DNA from: an uncultured Campylobacter sp.
Lineage (GTDB): Bacteria; Campylobacterota; Campylobacteria; Campylobacterales; Campylobacteraceae
Length of the DNA stretch: 13,867 bases
Assembly (NCBI RefSeq): GCF_938045225.1
Contig: NZ_CALINL010000295.1
Coordinates: forward strand, 1 to 13,867
Direction: 5' to 3'
This document shows positions 8,741 through 13,867 of the stretch, one piece after another. Every line of letters begins with the position of its first letter. Positions within the stretch are counted from its first letter, which is position 1. The notes beneath the pieces are model-generated. The model ran no database searches. It was given only the letters and a program-made list of their open reading frames with translations, and was not told the DNA's origin. The position numbers and the translations under genes are program-made.

Positions 8741-8759
8741 AAATTTGCATTTCAAATTT
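8741..8759. repeat. Short inverted repeat after the small gene
   Basis: AAATTTG (8741-8747) and CAAATTT (8753-8759) form perfect seven-base arms around the loop CATTT, seven bases beyond the small gene's stop. The hairpin would be weak and has no long T-run, so it may only reflect the local AAATTT density. Confidence 0.45.
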
Positions 8760-8792
8760 TAAAGCCTTGAAACCAATTGAGAAATAGGGCGA

Positions 8793-8814
8793 TTTTGATT
8801 TTAAAATATCAAAA
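8793..8814. repeat. 22-bp dyad (TTTTGAT / ATCAAAA), possible operator
   Basis: TTTTGAT (8793-8799) is perfectly inverted by ATCAAAA (8808-8814), and the inner eight bases are themselves partly symmetric, giving near-complete two-fold symmetry. It lies about 240 bases before hydA and upstream of all but none of the -10 candidates there, so a role as a regulator site for hyd is possible but unproven. Confidence 0.4.
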
Positions 8815-9043
8815 CCAAAAAATAATTTGTTAAATTTATCTTTTTATACTTTAATTATTTTTAGAGCTTTCTTTGCAAAAATATCACTAAAATAACAATA
8901 TACTTAATTATTAAAACTAGTTCTTTTGCTAAATATAGAAATTTAAATTTTAGTTGTAATATTTCAATATTTAAAGCTATTTGATAATAATTAAAGACAA
9001 ATTTACTCTTTTATCAAATATGCCAAAATGCAAATTTCACTCC

Positions 9044-9049
9044 AAGGAG
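9044..9049 (+). promoter_or_regulatory. Ribosome binding site that fixes the hydA start
   Basis: AAGGAG with five bases before the ATG at 9055. A GTG/ATG-like start further upstream at 9028 (an ATG in frame) has no such site and would place this purine run inside the coding region, so the 9055 start is preferred. Confidence 0.75.
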
Positions 9050-9054
9050 AGAGC

Positions 9055-10203
9055 ATGAGAGATGATGTCCTAGCTAGGATAAACGAGAGGCTTAACGTGC
9101 TTGCCGCGCTTCCGACCCTAAAAAACGGATCAATCGGCGAAGCTTTGAAGAAAAGCGGATTTAGCAGGCGCGACTTTATGAAATGGGCGGGCGCGATGAC
9201 GGCGTTTATGGCGCTGCCTGCGTCGATGGCGCCAACCGTGGCTAGAGCCGCCGAGCTTAGCGATAGATTGCCCGTGATCTGGCTACATATGGCCGAGTGC
9301 ACGGGATGCAGCGAGAGTTTGCTTCGTACCGATGCGCCGAGTATAGATAGCTTGATTTTTGACTACATCAGCCTCGAGTACCACGAAACCGTGATGGCTG
9401 CGGCAGGCTGGCAGGCTGAGGAAAACCTAGAAAGCGCGATCGAAAAATACAAAGACAGATACATCCTGCTAGTCGAGGGCGGCATACCTACGGGCGATAC
9501 GGAAAACTATCTAACGGTCGGTCCTTTGGGTCTTAGCGGACTTCATCACGCAAAGCACGCGAGCCAGAACGCCGCGGCGATATTTGCTATCGGTACCTGT
9601 TCGAGCTTTGGCGGTATACAAGCGGCAAAGCCAAACCCGTCAAATTCCGTCGGTCTATCAAAAGTAACCTCAAAACCGGTCATAAACGTCCCGGGCTGTC
9701 CTCCGAGCGAGAAAAATATCGTGGGCAACGTCCTTCACTACATACTTTTTGGCACATTGCCTGCGCTTGACGTATTTAACCGTCCAAAATGGGCTTACGG
9801 ACTTAGGATTCACGATCTTTGCGAGCGAAGAGGGCATTTTGACGCGGGCGAGTTCGTGCAGACCTTTGGCGACGAGGGCGCAAAAAACGGCTACTGCCTC
9901 TATAAAGTCGGCTGCAAAGGCCCATATACGTTTAATAACTGCTCGCGCGAGAGATTTAATCAGCACACTAGCTGGCCGGTGCAGGCGGGTCACGGCTGCA
10001 TAGGGTGCTCGGAGCCTGATTTTTGGGATACGATGGGGCCTTTTGAGGAGCCGATGGCAGATAGGCTGTTTAATACCGTTTTAGGCCTAGGCGCCGATAA
10101 CGTCAGCGATAAAATCGGCATCGGAGTGCTAGCGCTCGCAGGCATAGGTATAGCAGCGCACGCCGCGGTAAGCATTTTTGCTAAAGACAAAGAGGAGGCG
10201 TAA
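9055..10203 (+). CDS. hydA: NiFe uptake hydrogenase small subunit, Tat-exported
   Basis: Electron-transfer subunit of 382 residues of a membrane-bound, periplasm-facing quinone-reactive NiFe hydrogenase. Residues 37-43 are SRRDFMK, a twin-arginine motif, followed by a hydrophobic stretch and an ARA cleavage site near residue 65. This allows export of the folded HydA-HydB pair. Cluster ligands are complete: proximal 4Fe-4S Cys82, Cys85 (ECTGCSES), Cys182 (GTCSSFGG) and Cys215 (PGCPPSE); distal 4Fe-4S His253, Cys256, Cys281 and Cys287; medial 3Fe-4S Cys296, Cys315 and Cys318. Residues about 354-376 are a C-terminal membrane helix that anchors the subunit and contacts cytochrome b. This is the oxygen-sensitive standard ligand set: there are no extra proximal cysteines next to those listed. 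It is the first gene of the operon, with hydB one base downstream. Regulation is likely from the AT-rich upstream region. Confidence 0.96.
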   Translation: MRDDVLARINERLNVLAALPTLKNGSIGEALKKSGFSRRDFMKWAGAMTAFMALPASMAPTVARAAELSDRLPVIWLHMAECTGCSESLLRTDAPSIDSLIFDYISLEYHETVMAAAGWQAEENLESAIEKYKDRYILLVEGGIPTGDTENYLTVGPLGLSGLHHAKHASQNAAAIFAIGTCSSFGGIQAAKPNPSNSVGLSKVTSKPVINVPGCPPSEKNIVGNVLHYILFGTLPALDVFNRPKWAYGLRIHDLCERRGHFDAGEFVQTFGDEGAKNGYCLYKVGCKGPYTFNNCSRERFNQHTSWPVQAGHGCIGCSEPDFWDTMGPFEEPMADRLFNTVLGLGADNVSDKIGIGVLALAGIGIAAHAAVSIFAKDKEEA

Positions 10204-10204
10204 A

Positions 10205-11923
10205 ATGAGCGAGCAAAGAATAGTAATAGACCCGATAACCAGAATAGAAGGCCACCTGCGCATAGAGGTCGTCGTAGATGAAAATAATGTAGTCAAAGAA
10301 GCCTACTCGGGCTCGACGCTTTGGCGCGGCATAGAGCAGGTCGTAAAGGGGCGAGATCCGAGGGATGCGGGATTTTTCATGCAGAGGATTTGCGGAGTTT
10401 GTACGTTTTCGCACTACCGCGCGGGCATCATGGCCGTCGAGAACGCGCTAGGCATCGTTCCTCCGCTAAATGCGCAGCTAACGCGCACGCTGATGAACAA
10501 CGCCCTTTATATGCACGATCACGTAGTGCATTTTTATCAGCTTCACGGCCTTGACTGGGCGGACGTGGTCTCGGCTCTAAGCGCGGACGCACACAAGGCT
10601 AGCGACGAGGCGTTTAAATACTGCGACACGCCGTATGCGACCGGCGCAGATAAACTAAAAGAGGTAAAAGAGCGCGTCGAAGCCTTCGTAAAAAAGGGAA
10701 ATTTAGGGCCTTTTGCCAACGCCTACTGGGGACATCCGACCTATAAATTTACGCCCGAGCAAAATTTGATCGTGCTTTCGCACTATTTAGAGTGTCTAAG
10801 GATACAAAGAACGGTAGCGCAGATGATGGCGATATTTGGCTCCAAAAACCCGCACCCGCAAAGCCTAACCGTAGGCGGCGTGACCTGCGTCATGGACCTG
10901 CTTGATCCTGCAAGACTGGGCGAATATCTAACTAAATTTCAAGAAACGGCCGATTTTATTAACCGGGCTTACTATCCAGATCTCGTCATGGCTGCTAAAG
11001 CATACGGCAGCGAGCCTAGCGTACTAAAAGACATCGGCGTGTCAAATTTATTCGCTTACGACGAGTTTTTAGTCAGTAGAAACGAGTATCTGATCCAAGG
11101 CGGCGCTATCCTAAACGGCGATATTAGCAAGGTTTACGAAGTAGACGGCGATAAGATTACTGAGGAAGCCACTCGCGCATGGTATAAAAACCCAGCCCCG
11201 CTGCATCCATACGACGGACAGACCGAGCCAAACTACACCGGCTTAAAAGATATGAAAACTCTAGACGGTCACGGCAAAGAAGTAGATACTAAAGTCTTTG
11301 ACGAAAAGGGCAAATATAGCTGGATCAAAGCTCCTCGCTATGAGGGCAAACCTATGCAGGTGGGCCCAGTAGCCAGCATCGTGATAAACTACGCCAAAGG
11401 CAACGAGCGCGTGGTAAAAATCGTCGATAAATTTTTAAAAGATACGGGGCTTCCGCTTGAGGCGGTATTTTCTACTCTGGGTAGAACCGCAACCAGGATG
11501 CTAGAGGCTAAACTAGTAGCCGATCACGGACTAACCGCCTTTAATAGCCTAGTAGAAAATCTAAAAACCGATCAAGAAACCTGCGCAAAGTACGTCATAG
11601 ATAACGGTAAAGAGTATAAGGGAAATTTCCAAGGCAATGCCCCTCGCGGAGCGCTCAGTCACTGGTGCCGTATAAAAGACGGCGTGATAACCAACTGGCA
11701 AGCAGTCGTGCCTAGCACGTGGAACGCCTCGCCAAAAGACGCCGCAAACGTACGCGGAAGCTACGAGGAGTGTCTTATCGGGCTAAAGATCGCCGATCTA
11801 ACCAAGCCGCTTGAGATCATACGCAAGATACATTCGTACGATCCTTGTATCGCATGTGCCGTACACGTGATGGATGCGCGCGGCACGCAGCTGGGCGAAT
11901 ACAAAATCAATCCTAATTTGTGA
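10205..11923 (+). CDS. hydB: NiFe uptake hydrogenase large (catalytic) subunit
   Basis: Catalytic subunit of 572 residues that splits H2 at the NiFe(CN)2CO centre. Both nickel-binding motifs are intact: RICGVCTFSH near the N-terminus (Cys63, Cys66) and DPCIACAVH near the C-terminus (Cys548, Cys551, His554). The N-terminal ITRIEGHLRIEV segment is diagnostic of the family. The 18 residues after His554 (VMDARGTQLGEYKINPNL) are the expected extension removed by the HydD endopeptidase after nickel insertion. It has no export signal and should travel through Tat bound to HydA. I chose the ATG at 10205, with AGGAGG six bases before it and only one base after the hydA stop; an upstream start at 10178 inside hydA adds MLKTKRRRK and is unlikely. 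Confidence 0.97.
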   Translation: MSEQRIVIDPITRIEGHLRIEVVVDENNVVKEAYSGSTLWRGIEQVVKGRDPRDAGFFMQRICGVCTFSHYRAGIMAVENALGIVPPLNAQLTRTLMNNALYMHDHVVHFYQLHGLDWADVVSALSADAHKASDEAFKYCDTPYATGADKLKEVKERVEAFVKKGNLGPFANAYWGHPTYKFTPEQNLIVLSHYLECLRIQRTVAQMMAIFGSKNPHPQSLTVGGVTCVMDLLDPARLGEYLTKFQETADFINRAYYPDLVMAAKAYGSEPSVLKDIGVSNLFAYDEFLVSRNEYLIQGGAILNGDISKVYEVDGDKITEEATRAWYKNPAPLHPYDGQTEPNYTGLKDMKTLDGHGKEVDTKVFDEKGKYSWIKAPRYEGKPMQVGPVASIVINYAKGNERVVKIVDKFLKDTGLPLEAVFSTLGRTATRMLEAKLVADHGLTAFNSLVENLKTDQETCAKYVIDNGKEYKGNFQGNAPRGALSHWCRIKDGVITNWQAVVPSTWNASPKDAANVRGSYEECLIGLKIADLTKPLEIIRKIHSYDPCIACAVHVMDARGTQLGEYKINPNL

Positions 11924-11929
11924 AAGGAG
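11923..11929 (+). promoter_or_regulatory. Ribosome binding site of hydC overlapping the hydB stop
   Basis: AAAGGAG begins on the last base of the hydB TGA and sits five bases before the hydC ATG at 11935. It rules out the in-frame GTG at 11920 as start and suggests coupled translation of hydB and hydC. Confidence 0.7.
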
Positions 11930-11934
11930 CGGCT

Positions 11935-12618
11935 ATGAGCGAGCATAAATTTGACCGCAAAAGCGAGTATGAATTTTCCATCGGGCTTAGAGCGACGCAC
12001 TGGATCAGGTTTTTTGCCATCACCTTTTTGGTGGTGAGCGGATACTATATATCCTATGTTTTCGTTAGTCCCGAGGTCACGACCGAGCCCGTGTTGTTTA
12101 TGAACGCCAAGTGGCGCGCGGCTCATCAGATCGCGGGATTTGTCCTGATAGCGTGCTTTATTTTCAAACTCTACCTATTTATATTTGATAAATACAGCCG
12201 CAAAGAGGTCGTGAGTATCGTCGATTTTTTTAATCCCAAAGTCTGGATAGCGCAGATAAAATACTACCTGTTTTTAGGTCCGCACCCGCATCTAAAGGGC
12301 GTTTATAACCCGCTTCAGTTTGTGTCGTATTTTTTCTTTTATCTAGTTCTTTTCCTGATCTGCCTAACAGGCCTCGTGCTTTACGTTCACGTCTATCACG
12401 AGGGGCTTGGCGGACTGCTTTACGAGCCGATGAGGCAGTGCGAGGAGCTAATGGGCGGGCTAGCAAACGTCCGTACGATACACCGAATCTGCATGTGGAT
12501 CATCATTGTTTTTGTCGTAGCGCACGTGTATATGGTGGTATTTAACGCCGTAAAAGGCAAAAACGGAGCTATTGACGCGATTATTAGCGGCTACAAATAC
12601 GTAAAAGACGAGCACTGA
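11935..12618 (+). CDS. hydC: Hydrogenase diheme cytochrome b subunit
   Basis: Integral membrane protein of 227 residues that accepts electrons from HydA and reduces menaquinone. Four transmembrane helices are visible at about 24-45, 62-84, 128-152 and 184-206. His22 (ATHWIRFF), His64 (AAHQIAG), His183 (TIHRIC) and His197 (VAHVYM) occupy the positions expected of the heme b ligands; the spacing is the same as I recall for the four Wolinella succinogenes HydC ligands, shifted by three residues. The length matches the family. It starts 11 bases after hydB and its TGA shares one base with the hydD ATG (TGATG). With HydAB it forms the electrogenic H2:menaquinone oxidoreductase used for fumarate, sulfur or nitrate respiration. 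Confidence 0.95.
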   Translation: MSEHKFDRKSEYEFSIGLRATHWIRFFAITFLVVSGYYISYVFVSPEVTTEPVLFMNAKWRAAHQIAGFVLIACFIFKLYLFIFDKYSRKEVVSIVDFFNPKVWIAQIKYYLFLGPHPHLKGVYNPLQFVSYFFFYLVLFLICLTGLVLYVHVYHEGLGGLLYEPMRQCEELMGGLANVRTIHRICMWIIIVFVVAHVYMVVFNAVKGKNGAIDAIISGYKYVKDEH

Positions 12619-13292
12619 TGCGGGTTTTGGTGCTAGGTATCGGCAACGTAATGTTTGGCGACGAGGGAGTTGGGGTGCATTTTGTCAAAATGATGGAGCG
12701 AAACTATAAATTTAGCCCTAAATCCTCGGCTAAATTTGACTCCGTTTCAAATTTAAGCGAAAAATTTAGCTCGTCAAATTTAGAAGGCGCGAACTCAAAT
12801 TTAAGTGGCGACCTCGTTCGTAGCGATGACTCAAAATTTAACGCAGACGGCGCAAATTTGGAGCTAAAATTTATCGACGGCGGTACGCTAGCTATGGCGC
12901 TCACGCCCGTTATTGCTTGGGCGGACGTTTTGATAGTTGCCGACTGCATCAGCGCAGATGGCGGCGAGACGGGGGACGTGTATTTTTTCGGTTACGAGCA
13001 GATGCCGCCCACAATTTCCTGGAACGGCTCCGCGCACGAGGTAGAGATGCTAGAGACCTTACGGCTCATGGAGCTTGCGGGCGATTTGCCGCGGACGAAA
13101 ATTTTAGGTATCGTGCCAAACCGCCTCGAGCCTATGGGTTTTGAGCTCTCCACGCAGGCGCAAGAGGGGGCAAATTTGATGGAAAAGACGCTTTTAAACG
13201 AGCTTTCGCGTCTTGGGTTTAGCTACGAAAAGATCGCAAATTTTAGCGTTTCAGACATCGCTTTAGAGTTTTCAAAAAAGGGCGCGATATGA
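12618..13292 (+). CDS. hydD: Hydrogenase maturation endopeptidase with low-complexity insertion
   Basis: Cytoplasmic nickel-dependent protease that trims the C-terminus of HydB. The family start VLVLGIGNVMFGDEGVGVHF is present, with the metal ligand Glu16; Asp87 in FIDGGTLAMAL and His140 in SAHEVEML are the other expected nickel-contacting residues. KILGIVPNRLEPMGFELS is also typical. At 224 residues it is longer than usual (about 160-180). The excess lies mainly between Asn29-Phe32 and Phe85, a Ser/Asn/Lys/Phe-rich stretch with repeated KF and NL pairs that separates Glu16 from Asp87. The reading frame is continuous, catalytic residues are kept, and the insertion lies between the first two conserved blocks, so the protein is probably functional. 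It overlaps hydC by one base and the next gene by four (ATGA). Confidence 0.93.
   Translation: MRVLVLGIGNVMFGDEGVGVHFVKMMERNYKFSPKSSAKFDSVSNLSEKFSSSNLEGANSNLSGDLVRSDDSKFNADGANLELKFIDGGTLAMALTPVIAWADVLIVADCISADGGETGDVYFFGYEQMPPTISWNGSAHEVEMLETLRLMELAGDLPRTKILGIVPNRLEPMGFELSTQAQEGANLMEKTLLNELSRLGFSYEKIANFSVSDIALEFSKKGAI
12708..12872. repeat. AAATTT cluster encoding the HydD insertion
   Basis: Nine AAATTT hexamers in 165 bases, several as TCAAATTTA. They fall in different reading frames, giving KF in one and NL in another, which explains the repeated KF/NL pairs of HydD residues 31-85. This looks like gain of a DNA motif with the protein sequence as a by-product. Confidence 0.7.
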
Positions 13293-13867
13293 TTTTAGCT
13301 TACGAGTTTGACTGCGCGAGCGAAAATTTTGCGTTTTTTCTTAAATTTTACGCACAAAAAAGCGGGTTAAAATTTAGCCTTAAAAAGCAGCAGGATTTAA
13401 CGATGCTTTACGCCCAGAGTTCGCAAGAGGAGCTTTTGGCGTTTTCGGATATGCTTGCTAGCGGGCTGCCTCACAGCGTGTTTTTGCGCGGCTCAAGGGT
13501 TTATGCGAGCGAAAATTTGCCGAACGGCGAAGCAAGCGAGCCTGAGAATACCCTCTCAAACATCACGCCGCGCGTCGTTAGCGACTATCTAAAAGGCGAG
13601 CTAAAAGAGTGCGAAAACGGCGTTTTTAGCGACGTATGCGTTTTTATAGACGGCAAATTTACTCCCGTGACGAAGGCAAATTTTAGCGAGCTTTTGGAGT
13701 TTGCTTTTAAAAATTTAAGCGCGGGCGAAAGAGTTAAATTTAAAGATATTAGCGGCGAATTTGAAGCTTTAAATTTCACCGAACTAAACGCAAATTTTAA
13801 TCTTTTAATGCCGACAAACCTTAAAAATTTACCCAAAATTTTTATCGCAAACGAAGCTGAACAAGTA
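13289..13867 (+). CDS. hydE: Hydrogenase operon protein, probably HydE (C-terminus beyond window)
   Basis: Open frame of 193 codons to the window edge, starting at an ATG that overlaps the hydD stop (ATGA), with a weak purine run (AAAAAAGGG) before it. I recognise it mainly by position: Wolinella and Helicobacter pylori have a fifth gene, hydE, in this place. Visible features are an N-terminal MILAYEFDCASENFAFFLKF, the segment SGLPHSVFLRGSRVY near residues 60-75, and no signal peptide or membrane helix, so it should be cytoplasmic. Only Cys9, Cys111 and Cys121 occur in the visible part, with no CxxC motif. An accessory role in hydrogenase assembly is inferred from the tight overlap. It is AAATTT-rich like hydD. 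The coding call is strong; the name is moderate. Confidence 0.7.
   Translation, partial: MILAYEFDCASENFAFFLKFYAQKSGLKFSLKKQQDLTMLYAQSSQEELLAFSDMLASGLPHSVFLRGSRVYASENLPNGEASEPENTLSNITPRVVSDYLKGELKECENGVFSDVCVFIDGKFTPVTKANFSELLEFAFKNLSAGERVKFKDISGEFEALNFTELNANFNLLMPTNLKNLPKIFIANEAEQV

Larger units (their letters stand above)
8252..8759. repeat. Dense cluster of AAATTT palindromes
   Basis: Fourteen AAATTT hexamers by hand count in about 510 bases, spanning the fumC-downstream gap, the 5' part and the 3' end of the small gene at 8333, and the sequence just after it. Several share longer context such as ACTCAAATTTG (8290-8300 and again near 8361). The middle of the small gene, which encodes the coiled coil, has almost none. 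Confidence 0.7.
8735..9054 (+). other. AT-rich intergenic region upstream of the hydrogenase operon
   Basis: These 320 bases hold no credible gene. The sequence is far more AT-rich than its surroundings and must contain the hyd promoter. Candidate -10 boxes are TATACT at 8845-8850, TATACT at 8899-8904, TGCTAAATA at 8927-8935 (extended type) and GATAAT at 8983-8988. I cannot choose between them; leaders would range from about 60 to 200 bases. The region also holds a small AAATTTG hairpin (8741-8759) and a 22-bp dyad (8793-8814). I see no sigma-54 GG-N10-GC element. Confidence 0.6.

Noticed and set aside
8741..8759. Rho-independent terminator of the small gene
   Set aside because: The stem is seven mostly A-T pairs and no T-run follows; it is more simply two adjacent AAATTT sites.
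8793..8814. FNR/CRP-type box (TTGAT...ATCAA)
   Set aside because: The half-sites match the FNR type, but the spacer is eight bases instead of four, so I do not call it an FNR site.
12618..13292. Frameshift or pseudogene status of hydD
   Set aside because: The extra segment is in frame, and the flanking conserved blocks and metal ligands are all present, so the gene appears intact.

Overview
The window looks like a chromosomal segment of an epsilonproteobacterium, most likely a Campylobacter of the moderate-GC oral group (C. rectus, showae, curvus, gracilis type). The basis is the HydABCD(E) uptake hydrogenase arrangement known from Wolinella, Helicobacter and Campylobacter, together with the base composition and the very frequent AAATTT hexamer. 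The species assignment is inference. I see no RNA genes, insertion sequences, prophage or CRISPR array.

Minus strand, 1-6655: a two-gene operon. pbpC encodes a bifunctional penicillin-binding protein 1C. It overlaps by one base (TAATG) a very large alpha-2-macroglobulin gene (yfhM type) that carries the CxEQ thioester and runs off the left edge. This is the classic bacterial pairing of a periplasmic protease trap with a cell-wall repair enzyme.

Plus strand, 6756-8734: fumC, encoding class II fumarase, reads away from pbpC across a 100-bp divergent promoter region and ends in a clear rho-independent terminator. A small gene (8333-8734) for a 133-residue helical, probably FlxA-like protein follows. 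It is preceded by what looks like a sigma-28 (FliA) flagellar promoter.

Plus strand, 9055-13867: after a 320-bp very AT-rich gap comes the hydrogenase operon. hydA encodes the Tat-exported FeS small subunit, hydB the NiFe large subunit, hydC the diheme cytochrome b anchor and hydD the maturation protease. A fifth gene, probably hydE, runs off the right edge. The genes are packed with 11-bp gaps or less, or overlap. The complex would oxidise H2 on the periplasmic side and pass electrons through HydC to menaquinone. Fumarase can supply fumarate as terminal acceptor, so fumC and hyd fit one anaerobic respiratory lifestyle, although they are separate transcription units.

The most unusual feature is not a gene. 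The palindrome AAATTT occurs about 97 times by hand count, against roughly five expected from base composition. It is sparse in conserved enzyme cores and dense in dispensable sequence, including an apparent low-complexity insertion of about 45 residues in HydD. AAATTT is one form of RAATTY, the methylated site linked to DNA discrimination during natural transformation in C. jejuni.
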